Shown one piece after another: positions 7,454 to 13,685 of a DNA stretch of 17,348 bases. Numbering within the stretch: position 1 is the stretch's first letter; each line of letters opens with the position of its first letter. The DNA comes from Vampirovibrionales bacterium. GTDB taxonomy: Bacteria > Cyanobacteriota > Vampirovibrionia > Vampirovibrionales > JAJTHC01. The notes under the pieces are model-generated. The model was not told where the DNA came from, ran no database searches, and worked only from the letters and a program-made list of their open reading frames with translations. The position numbers and the translations under genes were made by a program. The DNA is taken from contig JAJTHC010000184.1 in NCBI GenBank assembly GCA_021299615.1, positions 1 through 17,348 on the forward strand, written 5' to 3'.

Positions 7454-7865
7454 ATAATTAGGGATAGTAATGAATCTATAGCTCTATCTCAATATAAAAC
7501 CTTTTTGTAAAATATAGCTTCGTTGCACCAGTCGACGTCCAAGCACTAAATCCGAGCGGGTGAGCGAACTGCGAATCCCCGAGCGATTTTTCGGACGTCC
7601 CACGAGTAGAAAATGGAGCAAGCGAAAAGGATGAGAAGGGGGAGGATTTTTAAGGAGGGGGAAGAGAAGGAGAGCCGCAACAATTTCCTTCTCTTCCCCC
7701 TCCTTAAACCGCCTTTAGAGGTGATGAAGAATTCCCCCATTTATAGACAAGCTAACATGTAGACCGCCATTATGGGGGTTTGGCGGAGCAAAGGTCTCTG
7801 ACGACGACCAGCTATAGCTGGAAACGAAAATCCCTTCCTCTATGATATTGAAGAGAATTTAATTC
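7454..7865. repeat. Repeat-filled spacer between rpmH and rnpA
   Basis: No credible gene lies here. The spacer contains a perfect 23-bp inverted repeat (arms 7649-7671 and 7686-7708, purine-rich left arm with GGAGGGGG, 14-base loop). It also has a direct pair GACGTCC (7533-7539 and 7594-7600), a CCCCCAT/ATGGGGG hairpin (about 7735-7787), and the perfect palindrome CCAGCTATAGCTGG (7808-7821). A weak promoter candidate for rnpA is CTGGAA (7818-7823), 17 bases, TATGAT (7841-7846). It overlaps the palindrome, which could therefore be an operator. Such a spacer is unusual because rpmH and rnpA are normally close together; insertion of miniature repeats is the likely cause. Confidence 0.6.
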
Positions 7866-8318
7866 ATGTTCCCCAAACGATTTCGTTTACAAGCGTCTTG
7901 GTTCTTCAATAAAACCTTAAAAGAAGGGATGCGTTATTACGCCTGTCCCTTCTTTGTCATTATGGCACTGCCTCACTGGCATGAAACAGGACGCCTCAAA
8001 GCCCTTGAAGACCCTCACTACCGACCACGCATTGGTTTTGTGGTGTCCAAAAAGGTGCATAAACGAGCCGTCAAACGCAACCGACTCAAACGCATCGTGC
8101 GTGAATGGATGCGTCAAAGCCTCTGGCAAGACGACCGATACGACTGGAAGGGTGTGGCTTCGCTTGCGGTGGTGTTTCGTCCTGATGCGGTGAAGGTGAG
8201 TGAAGCAGAGGTCTTGGAACGCATACATCATGCGTTTAGTCCCAAGCATTTTAAGCGTTTAGCAGAATTGAGTCCCACCACGCTTGAGCAGGTCAAAGGG
8301 GCATCCGATGCTTCGTAA
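7866..8318 (+). CDS. rnpA: Ribonuclease P protein component
   Basis: This is the small basic protein subunit that helps the RNase P RNA bind tRNA precursors and remove their 5' leaders. It has 150 residues. The family signature RNRLKRIVRE lies at 71-80, preceded by RIGFVVSKKVHKRAV (55-69), and the N-terminal PKRFRLQ is also typical. It is somewhat longer than most RnpA proteins (about 115-130) because of an insertion around residues 36-50 and an extended C-terminus. GAAGAG upstream is only a weak ribosome site. The 3' end overlaps the start of yidD by 11 bases, so the two are co-translated. Confidence 0.93.
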   Translation: MFPKRFRLQASWFFNKTLKEGMRYYACPFFVIMALPHWHETGRLKALEDPHYRPRIGFVVSKKVHKRAVKRNRLKRIVREWMRQSLWQDDRYDWKGVASLAVVFRPDAVKVSEAEVLERIHHAFSPKHFKRLAELSPTTLEQVKGASDAS

Positions 8319-8517
8319 GATTTTGCAAGGATTCATCAAGCTCTATCAGTGGGGAATTAGTCCCTTTTTGCCTCATGTCTGCCGTTTTACACCGACCTGC
8401 TCACAATATGCCTTGCTCGCCTTGGAGCGTCACAGTGTGCTTAAAGGCGTGTGGATGACCATCAAACGCCTAGGCAAGTGTCATCCATGGCATGTGGGGG
8501 GGATCGACGAACCCTAG
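8308..8517 (+). CDS. yidD: YidD membrane protein insertion efficiency factor
   Basis: This is a small peripheral membrane protein of 69 residues that assists YidC/Sec-dependent insertion. The family pattern is plain: an amphipathic start (LRKILQGFIKLYQWGISPFLP), then CRFTPTCSQYALLAL, then GVWMTIKRLGKCHPWHVGGID. The three conserved cysteines are present. The ATG at 8308 is chosen over an upstream TTG because AAAGGGG sits 6-7 bases before it and because it matches the usual family start. The protein ends directly after GGIDEP, without a longer tail. The start overlaps rnpA. yidC normally comes next but is absent; repeats follow instead. Confidence 0.93.
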   Translation: MLRKILQGFIKLYQWGISPFLPHVCRFTPTCSQYALLALERHSVLKGVWMTIKRLGKCHPWHVGGIDEP

Positions 8518-8539
8518 ATATATAGTATCCGATAGAATA

Positions 8540-8689
8540 ATACCAATTAAACGATTAAATAGCGTCTGGCGTCTTCGTTGTCGCTACGATTATTTTGTTC
8601 TGTTATGTAGGTCTGTCTACACGCCCTCACAAAATAATCTAGGCTCCTAGTCTAGCCTACTGTACAGAAAACTCTAAATTCAGCTATAT
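8540..8689. mobile_element. Repeat element copy 2a: type-B left end joined to type-A right end
   Basis: The left end ATACCAATTAAACGATTA (from 8540) is identical to the type-B left end at 15800, and identity continues through the adjoining GCGTCTGGCGTCTTCGTTGT. The right end (ACTGTACAGAAAACTC to GCTATAT at 8689) matches the type-A right end at 15768-15798 with about four differences. The core folds: GATTATTTTGT (8588-8598) pairs perfectly with ACAAAATAATC (8629-8639), and inside it TGTAG pairs with CTACA (8606-8621). Because the two ends are of different type, they cannot pair with each other. Confidence 0.8.
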
Positions 8690-8774
8690 GTTAGGTCTAT
8701 CTACACTTCTTCACAAAATAATCTAGGCTCCTCGTCTAGCCTACTGTACGGAAAACTCTTTAAAACACTATATA
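8690..8774. mobile_element. Repeat element copy 2b: partial tandem copy (right half)
   Basis: This follows copy 2a directly and repeats its right half. It starts at the inner hairpin (TTAG-GTCTAT-CTA), continues with ACAAAATAATC, CTAGGCTCCTCG and TACGGAAAACTC, and ends CACTATATA. The right end is closest to copy 1 (306-479), not to copy 2a, so it is unlikely to be a simple local duplication. Confidence 0.7.
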
Positions 8775-8788
8775 AGCGGTATTATGAA

Positions 8789-8858
8789 AAATAGCATCCC
8801 AAACTAACAACATTGAGTCCTCATCAGAATAGACCGTAATTGTTCTAGGATGCTATTT
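8789..8858. terminator. 11-bp inverted repeat, possible terminator of the minus-strand gene
   Basis: AAATAGCATCC (8789-8799) and GGATGCTATTT (8848-8858) are perfect complements with a 48-base loop. Read on the minus strand, the distal arm is followed by TTTTTC. It lies between yidD and the 3' end of the HExxH gene. The loop is large for a terminator, so it could instead be a separate small repeat. Confidence 0.4.
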
Positions 8859-8896
8859 ATTAACGTCAATACAAATCTCTAGCGGAAGAGAAAAAG

Positions 8897-9526
8897 CTAA
8901 GAAATCGTACCTGCATTGTGTGCCTGCATTAAATCAGGATGATACCCAAATGCTGCCTTTTGTTGCTTCGCTGCCAACGCCTTAGAAATGGCGGGTCTCT
9001 GCGATTCAACTTGCGAGGCTTTGGCTAAGTTGGCACGCCCCATCGCTGCAACATTGTGATCCGCACCAGACATTTGACCATAACCGCCAATACCAGCCCC
9101 TTCAGGCGCGTGAGCAGAGCTAATTAACCCTTCGCTTTGACGCTTAAAGTTGGACATATAACTGGGATTCATGATGGCTTGTTGAACATCTAACTGAGGC
9201 ACCGAAAGGCTAACATGACCTGCAACGGTTAAGCCGTCTTGCGTTTCAAGCACAGGCCCTGATGTTGAAAGTCCAGCAGCTCTAGCCTTGCTGTCATGTG
9301 CCCGCTCATGTGCCAAGACTCCTTGACGAGAATGTTCTGCGGCGGTGACACCACTGGCATTTTTGAATTGGGACTTCGGCGTGCCTGCAGCACCTGTAAA
9401 CGTATTGCCAAACATGGTTAGGCGATACTGTTTTTGTTGGGCTTTTTGCGAACCAGCCTTAAGTGATTTGTTTTGATTGGGAGGCGTTACGCCACCTGCC
9501 AATCCTGAAGAAGCGGAAAGAGCCAT
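8897..9526 (-). CDS. Unrecognised protein with an HExxH motif (putative metallopeptidase-like)
   Basis: The start is the ATG of MALSASSGL, chosen because AAGGA lies nine bases upstream; an earlier in-frame start would add a Cys/Phe/Tyr-rich, unlikely leader. The protein has 209 residues. LAHERAHD at 71-78 contains HExxH (73-77), followed at about 91-104 by GPVLETQDGLTVAGHVSL. This order (HExxH, then a Gly-rich loop and a GxV strand) recalls the SprA-like putative metalloprotease family, but the similarity is weak. Two more His residues (104 and near 139) could be a third metal ligand. The flanks are Ala/Gln/Ser-rich and probably disordered. No signal peptide or membrane segment is seen. Function is unknown, and catalysis is not shown by the sequence. 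Confidence 0.75.
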   Translation of the reverse strand: MALSASSGLAGGVTPPNQNKSLKAGSQKAQQKQYRLTMFGNTFTGAAGTPKSQFKNASGVTAAEHSRQGVLAHERAHDSKARAAGLSTSGPVLETQDGLTVAGHVSLSVPQLDVQQAIMNPSYMSNFKRQSEGLISSAHAPEGAGIGGYGQMSGADHNVAAMGRANLAKASQVESQRPAISKALAAKQQKAAFGYHPDLMQAHNAGTIS

Positions 9527-9624
9527 GATATTTTTCCTTAACACACCTACACTATTACAAAGGGAATAAAAAGAAGGGGGATAAAACACGACATTGCAAA
9601 AAGTGTAAAACTCTTCACAAAGCA

Positions 9625-9653
9625 ATTCTACCTAATTTGTAGTAGATTAGCAA
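9625..9653 (-). promoter_or_regulatory. Predicted promoter of the HExxH gene
   Basis: On the minus strand, TTGCTA (9648-9653), a 17-base spacer and TAGAAT (9625-9630) resemble a housekeeping promoter. The leader would be about 90 bases. Confidence 0.5.
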
Positions 9654-9676
9654 GCACTTCTTTTAAAAGGGGTGTA

Positions 9677-9706
9677 AAACTGTTAGAAACTGTTAGAAAC
9701 TGTTAC
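9677..9706. repeat. Three tandem 10-base repeats
   Basis: AAACTGTTAG occurs twice in direct succession and AAACTGTTAC once more, in phase with one turn of the helix. It lies about 25 bases upstream of the predicted promoter of the minus-strand gene, so it could be a protein-binding array. It could equally be simple slippage. Confidence 0.6.
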
Positions 9707-9813
9707 AGAGCAAAGCTTTAAAGAGATTACTTCTAAAAAAAGGCAAGAAAAAAGGGGTCTTGACGGTGAACCCCCTTGCAAACATTCTGACTATACCAAG
9801 GTAAACACGGGAT

Positions 9814-9948
9814 GTGTTCACGATTATTAATAAGTTTGGCATTTCTGATACGAGAAATGCACGTTATATTCATGACCACCTTGCTGAAAAAGGTATCGTC
9901 CCCTTTCCCCAAAACCTTGAGGATGCTTTACAGTTTGTTACAAAATAG
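9814..9948 (+). pseudogene. Possible gene fragment or 44-residue protein with a winged-helix-like sequence
   Basis: From a GTG the frame reads VFTIINKFGISDTRNARYIH, then DHLAEKGIVPFPQNLEDALQ and FVTK before TAG. The composition looks like a real globular protein. The pattern (xxNARYIxDxLxEKGIV) resembles the end of a winged-helix domain, such as the FtsK gamma type. A stop codon (9802-9804) lies only three codons before the GTG, and no good Shine-Dalgarno sequence is present (AAGG is about 12 bases away). I think it is a decayed fragment more probably than a working gene. I cannot identify the parent. Confidence 0.3.
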
Positions 9949-9958
9949 TCTCTTGGGC

Positions 9959-10216
9959 TTAAGCTTCAAACTGAAGTCGGTCTCTCAAAAGAGGGGTAGA
10001 AAACTTTGGGGTATTCTTTGCGACAGGACGTGCCTCATTTACAATGCGAGATCCAGTCAATTTGGGGAGGGTGTTTATCACGGCTTGTTCAACAATAGTT
10101 GTTACTGGTGTTGTGTTGTGTTGTCTCATTTTTGCAACAGCTTCAGCCGCTGCACGTGCATTGCCTGAACGTTGTTGGGTGGGAGGGGTCATCGAAAGAG
10201 GAGAGAGTTTCATCAT
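9959..10216 (-). CDS. Small unrecognised protein
   Basis: The start is at MMKLSPLS, with AAGGA five bases upstream of the first ATG. Upstream in-frame Met would lie between the promoter and this site and has no ribosome site. The product has 85 residues and is basic, Ala/Thr/Pro-rich, with one probable helix (RAAAEAVAKMRQ, about 20-31). No membrane segment or Cys is present. Its first residues (LSPLSMTPPTQQRS) are similar in pattern to those of the HExxH protein (LSASSGLAGGVTPPNQNKS), and both have an AAGGAAAAA-type ribosome site. This hints at a related use but no known family. Its promoter overlaps that of the divergent DUF177 gene. Confidence 0.55.
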   Translation of the reverse strand: MMKLSPLSMTPPTQQRSGNARAAAEAVAKMRQHNTTPVTTIVEQAVINTLPKLTGSRIVNEARPVAKNTPKFSTPLLRDRLQFEA

Positions 10217-10249
10217 TTTTTCCTTATAGAGGTTATCTGTAAAAAAGCA

Positions 10250-10298
10250 TGGCAATAAATGCCTTCTAATAGTATAATAGAAACAGTTGTAAAGGCAA
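10250..10298. promoter_or_regulatory. Overlapping divergent promoters
   Basis: On the plus strand, TATAAT (10273-10278) has TGGCAA 17 bases upstream (10250-10255), directing the DUF177 gene. On the minus strand, TATACT (10271-10276) has TTGCCT 16 bases upstream (10293-10298), directing the small 9959-10216 gene. The two -10 boxes overlap, so polymerase can occupy only one at a time. Confidence 0.5.
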
Positions 10299-10303
10299 TC
10301 GCT

Positions 10304-10762
10304 ATGGATATTTCTAAAAAACTTGATTTACGCCCTTTTTTCTACGGAAGAGACCCCCAAATGCTTTGGCACTTTGACGCCGTTGACTTTGACACGCCTG
10401 AACTGGTGGCGATTGTGGATGTTGACCTCAGACTCACCAAGGACACCACGGGCTTCGTCGTCAAGGGCAAGCTTAAAGGCAAGGGAAAAGTCCCCTGCAA
10501 GGACTGTTACGCCACCCTGTGGAGCGACTTTGAAGGCGATGTGCTGGAACAGTATGTGCTAGAAAGCATCGGCAAGGAAAAAGACAAGGCACACCAAGTG
10601 GAATTGTTGGAAGAAGACTTCTACGAAGTCGTAAACCCCTTGCATCCCTTTGATCTGTGGGATGTGGTGCGTCAATGCGTGATTTTAATGCTCCCTGCTT
10701 TTAAAGCGTGTGATTTCCCTTTAGATGATTGCCCGAATGCCATTACTGAAACGCCACAATAA
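10304..10762 (+). CDS. DUF177/YceD family protein
   Basis: This is a 152-residue acidic protein of the conserved YceD (DUF177) family. In many bacteria and plastids the family is linked to 23S rRNA metabolism and ribosome assembly. Four cysteines fit the family's metal-binding arrangement: CKDC (65-68) and C136/C143 in FKACDFPLDDC. The tail VVRQCVILMLPAFKAC is also characteristic. The ATG at 10304 is preferred over an earlier ATG at 10259 because AAAGG lies eight bases upstream and because the predicted -10 box lies between the two. In many genomes rpmF follows this gene; here ribD does. The stop codon is only 11 bases from the ribD ATG, so the two are one transcription unit. Confidence 0.85.
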   Translation: MDISKKLDLRPFFYGRDPQMLWHFDAVDFDTPELVAIVDVDLRLTKDTTGFVVKGKLKGKGKVPCKDCYATLWSDFEGDVLEQYVLESIGKEKDKAHQVELLEEDFYEVVNPLHPFDLWDVVRQCVILMLPAFKACDFPLDDCPNAITETPQ

Positions 10763-10773
10763 AGGTGAACCCT

Positions 10774-12000
10774 ATGTTTGAAGCCTATCACCAGTGGAGC
10801 CTAACGCATCCCTTAGATGCCTTTGAAGTAGGAACGGATGCTTACTTCATGCGTCTAGCCTTAAGTGAAGCGGAAAAAGGATGGTTTTCGGCTCGACCAA
10901 ACCCCATGGTGGGTTGCCTCTTGGTGGATTCATCCACTAAAGTGATTGTGAGCCAAGGACATCACGCCTTTTATGGGCAGGCTCATGCCGAAGTGAATGC
11001 CTTAAACGATCTTAAAAAACAGACGGATTCAAACTTAACCGCCTATGTGACGCTAGAACCTTGTAGCCACACAGGCAAGACCCCCCCCTGTGCGGATGCC
11101 TTGATTCAAGCAGGCATCACCCGATGCGTGATTGCCTTAGGGGATCCCAATCCGAAAGTCGCAGGGCAAGGCATCCAACGCTTGAAAGAGGCAGGCATAG
11201 ACGTCTATTGCCTAGAATCCGACGACACGGCGGATGCTCAAGCCCTCGTCGCTGGAGCGAAAGCGTTGAATCCCACGTTTTTATGGGGATGCATCAATAA
11301 GCGTCCATACATCGCCTTAAAAACCGCCCAAACCTTAGATGCCGCCATTGCGACACGTAACGGGCATAGCCAGTGGGTCACTAGCGAACCTGCTCGTGCA
11401 TGGGTGCATGAAATGCGTGGCGGTTTCGACGGCATTCTTTCGACCGCAGAAACCGTGTTGAAGGATCACTCTCAACTCACGGTTCGCACGCCGTTGTGGG
11501 ATTACGCCCAAGACGGAGGCATTCCCCCCAAGCGAGTGATTGTAGACCGTCATTTTCGCTTGGCAGATGTCGAATCGCATCCGCTGTTTGACACGACGCT
11601 AGCGGAAACGTGGCTTTTGGTGGATGAAGACGTACTCGCCGAAGCTCCCAAACAAGCGGATTACAAGCGTTTAAGTGATTTAGGAGTGGATGTTAAGCCT
11701 ATGCCGTTTAAGGGCAAGGCGTTAGCTCCCTTGTTGGAATGGTTGTTTACGCTCGGCATTCGAGCCTTGTGGGTCGAAGCAGGGGGACGACTCACCGCAA
11801 GCTTGCATCAGCAGGGCTTGGTGAACGACTATAATGTGTTGATTGCCCCGAAGTTGTTGGGGGATCCGCATCAGCATATTCCTGCGTGGCACTTGCACAC
11901 GGAAGATCCGCCTTCGTCGATGGGTGAAGCATCGGTCTTGCATTTGGCGAGTGTGCGTCCCTTAGGGCAGGATGTCTTGCTGGCGTTCACGATTAAATAG
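10774..12000 (+). CDS. ribD: Bifunctional riboflavin biosynthesis protein RibD
   Basis: The enzyme deaminates the GTP-derived pyrimidine and then reduces its ribose side chain (second and third steps of riboflavin synthesis). It has 408 residues from the ATG, which has AAAGGTGA six bases upstream; a GTG three codons earlier is an alternative. In the deaminase domain the zinc site is HAE (71-73), with C97 and C106 in PCSHTGKTPPC. The reductase domain starts at about 170 (RPYIALKTAQTLDAAIATRNG) and includes VEAGGRL and the C-terminal IAPKLLGD. Some usually conserved reductase positions differ: LDAAIA for LDGxIA, and STAETVLKDHSQLTVR for GxxTVLxDxPxLTxR. No other rib gene or FMN riboswitch is visible. 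Confidence 0.93.
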   Translation: MFEAYHQWSLTHPLDAFEVGTDAYFMRLALSEAEKGWFSARPNPMVGCLLVDSSTKVIVSQGHHAFYGQAHAEVNALNDLKKQTDSNLTAYVTLEPCSHTGKTPPCADALIQAGITRCVIALGDPNPKVAGQGIQRLKEAGIDVYCLESDDTADAQALVAGAKALNPTFLWGCINKRPYIALKTAQTLDAAIATRNGHSQWVTSEPARAWVHEMRGGFDGILSTAETVLKDHSQLTVRTPLWDYAQDGGIPPKRVIVDRHFRLADVESHPLFDTTLAETWLLVDEDVLAEAPKQADYKRLSDLGVDVKPMPFKGKALAPLLEWLFTLGIRALWVEAGGRLTASLHQQGLVNDYNVLIAPKLLGDPHQHIPAWHLHTEDPPSSMGEASVLHLASVRPLGQDVLLAFTIK

Positions 12001-12009
12001 CAGTGGTTT

Positions 12010-12138
12010 TGTCCCCCCTCCTAATTTTAGGAGGGGGTTAGGGGGCGGTTAAACTCACAAACAGAGTCTAAAGTTTAACCTCACCCTCGAACGTCTAGCG
12101 ACGTTCTCTTCCCTCTCCTAAAATTAGGAGAGGGGACA
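12010..12138. mobile_element. Second-type inverted-repeat element (MITE-like) between ribD and pilT
   Basis: The 28-base left end (12010-12037) and right end (12111-12138) are inverted copies that agree at 26 positions. Both begin TGTCCCC inward. Each end is itself a hairpin (CCCCCTCCTAA/TTAGGAGGGGG and CCCTCTCCTAA/TTAGGAGAGGG). Inside are two further stems: GGTTAAACT/AGTTTAACC (12047-12080) and GAACGTC/GACGTTC (12089-12106). It lies between convergent genes and may terminate both. It is unrelated in sequence to the repeat family at 306, 8540 and 15647. Similar G/C-run palindromes around CCTAATTTTAGG are common in several bacterial phyla. Confidence 0.75.
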
Positions 12139-12141
12139 GGA

Positions 12142-12158
12142 GTATTTTTTAAAAATAC
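12142..12158. terminator. AT palindrome at the pilT 3' end
   Basis: GTATTTTT and AAAAATAC form a perfect 8-bp palindrome around one central T, just after the pilT stop. With the adjacent GC-rich hairpin it may help end transcription, but the palindrome alone is weak. Confidence 0.3.
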
Positions 12159-12163
12159 CAGCT

Positions 12164-13264
12164 CTAGCGTTGACCCAACAGACGTTTCAACTCATCAGGG
12201 CGAGTCGTCTTACGCATGGCATCTTCAAAAGTGATTTGGTTGGACGTAATCAAACGAAACAAGGAGTTTTCCATCGTCGTCATGCCCATTTCCGCCCCTG
12301 TTTGAATGGACGAATAAATCTGAGCCGTCTTTCCTTCACGAACCAAGTTGGCGATCGCAGGGGTGACCACCATGATTTCTTGAGCCAAGGTGCGTCCCTT
12401 GACTTCTTTGAACTCGTTAGTCTTAGGCAACAAGACTTGAGACATAACCGCCACAAGAGAAGACGACAACTGCACACGAATCTGCTGTTGTTGCCCTGCG
12501 GGGAAGGCATCCACAATACGGTCAACCGTTTGCATGGCACTGCTGGTGTGAAGTGTGCCGAACACAACGTGACCTGTTTCCGCTGCTGAAATCGCAAGCG
12601 ACATGGTTTCAAGATCTCGAAGTTCTCCCAATAGAATAACGTCAGGATCTTCACGAAGGGCGGACTTTAAGGCGTTGGCAAAACTTTTGGTGTCAGATCC
12701 CAATTCACGTTGATGCACCACGCTTTTTTTAGAGCGGTGAACGAATTCAACGGGATCTTCAATGGTTAAAATATGCTCTGACTTGCTTTCGTTGATGTAG
12801 TCAATCATGGCGGCAAGCGTGGTGGATTTTCCTGAACCCGTAGGTCCTGTCACCAAAATAAGCCCTTTGGTACGGTGACACAATTCACGGCACACATCAG
12901 GTAAGTTTAAAACTTCAAGCGAAGGGGTCGTGGAATTAATCGTACGAATAGCGGTGGCGTAGTTACCTTTTTCACGATACACGTTAACACGAAAGCGTCC
13001 GATACCTTTTAAGCCGTAAGCAAAGTCGAGTTCCCAGTTTTGCTCTAAGGTACGGCGTTGTTCGTTGTTGAGCATGGTAAAAATCAGGGTTTGGCATTCG
13101 TCTTTGGTGAGCGGTGGGTAGGATGTACGAATCAAGCTACCATTGACCCGAATAATGGGGGCGGATCCGACAGACAAATGTAAATCACTGGCACCGTTGT
13201 CAATGACGTCTCTCAATAAACCGTCTAAACTTGGGGTGGTATTGGTGGCGATACTACTATTCAT
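12164..13264 (-). CDS. pilT: Type IV pilus retraction ATPase PilT
   Basis: PilT is the hexameric cytoplasmic ATPase that depolymerises type IV pili and so powers twitching and DNA uptake. It has 366 residues from the ATG of MNSSIATN, with AAGGA about ten bases upstream; a TTG 33 bases earlier is less likely. Walker A is GPTGSGKST (140-148), the Walker B segment is DVILLGELRD (208-217), and the His box is HVVFGTLHT (232-240). The retraction-specific AIRNLIRE motif is present as AIANLVREG (303-311), with its first Arg changed to Ala. ASDLHLSVG at 25-33 is typical of the N-terminal domain. No other pilus gene is adjacent, which is common for pilT. Confidence 0.95.
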   Translation of the reverse strand: MNSSIATNTTPSLDGLLRDVIDNGASDLHLSVGSAPIIRVNGSLIRTSYPPLTKDECQTLIFTMLNNEQRRTLEQNWELDFAYGLKGIGRFRVNVYREKGNYATAIRTINSTTPSLEVLNLPDVCRELCHRTKGLILVTGPTGSGKSTTLAAMIDYINESKSEHILTIEDPVEFVHRSKKSVVHQRELGSDTKSFANALKSALREDPDVILLGELRDLETMSLAISAAETGHVVFGTLHTSSAMQTVDRIVDAFPAGQQQQIRVQLSSSLVAVMSQVLLPKTNEFKEVKGRTLAQEIMVVTPAIANLVREGKTAQIYSSIQTGAEMGMTTMENSLFRLITSNQITFEDAMRKTTRPDELKRLLGQR

Positions 13265-13685
13265 TAGGGGAGATTCCTTGTTAAGGGGGAGGGGCAAAGG
13301 GGAGCGTCTCTTTCTTTTTCGACACCTTACATAGAAGGCTTTAAGCGGACGCTTAATTCTTTACAATTTATTATTATTATAAAGAATGGAAACCTTTGAC
13401 GGGGACACTATTCCATAAACATAAGGAGTTCGGGGGATGAAACGGTTCATTTAGAACGATTTTTAGAAAATAGAGAACACAAAACGACGCTCAATGCCTC
13501 ATCGAGTTTTGCTATTTTGCTAAGTGTAAATGTTACGCTTACGTTACAAAAACAGGTTGGAACAATAAAAATACTTGTCTTAAAAAATATTCATAAGACA
13601 ATAGCAATAGTCAAGTACTCTAATCTGTTTGGTGTAGATGCTTGAAATTGTTTTAACAAACCTATTTTTAGGAATACTGTGATTC
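13265..13685. other. pilT / small membrane protein intergenic region
   Basis: Besides the palindrome, two things are visible. A strong ribosome site AAGGAG (13423-13428), eight bases before an ATG, opens a frame of only five codons (MKRFI). The neighbouring frame is then open for about 69 codons to the stop at 13643-13645. An inverted repeat TTGTCTTA/TAAGACAA (13575-13601) lies about 85 bases before the next gene and could be an operator. The region is AT-rich. Confidence 0.4.
13341..13356. promoter_or_regulatory. Operator-like palindrome upstream of pilT
   Basis: TTAAGCG and CGCTTAA form a perfect 7-bp inverted repeat around GA, about 77 bases before the pilT ATG. A TATAAT hexamer on the minus strand (13376-13381) lies just upstream, but its -35 region is poor. 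A regulator site is possible, and no known factor is assigned. Confidence 0.4.

Noticed and set aside
7546..7740. 64-codon minus-strand frame in the rpmH-rnpA spacer
   Set aside because: It lies over the perfect 23-bp hairpin and other repeats. The translation is dominated by the purine-rich arm (GGLRRGKRRK) and has no family likeness.
8540..8774. CRISPR array suggested by repeated GTAGGTCTNTCTAC and CTAGGCTCC segments
   Set aside because: The repeats are parts of larger inverted-repeat elements. The spacing is not that of a repeat-spacer array, and no cas gene is present.
8576..8774. DnaA boxes suggested by TGTACGGAAAA and TGTACAGAAAA
   Set aside because: They are 11-base segments with an extra AC or CA compared with TGTGGAAAA, and they belong to the right end of the repeat family, which also occurs far from the origin.
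9812..10168. 118-codon plus-strand frame
   Set aside because: It overlaps the minus-strand gene at 9959-10216 and lies out of frame with the more protein-like short frame at 9814. It has no ribosome site, and its composition looks like antisense of real coding sequence.
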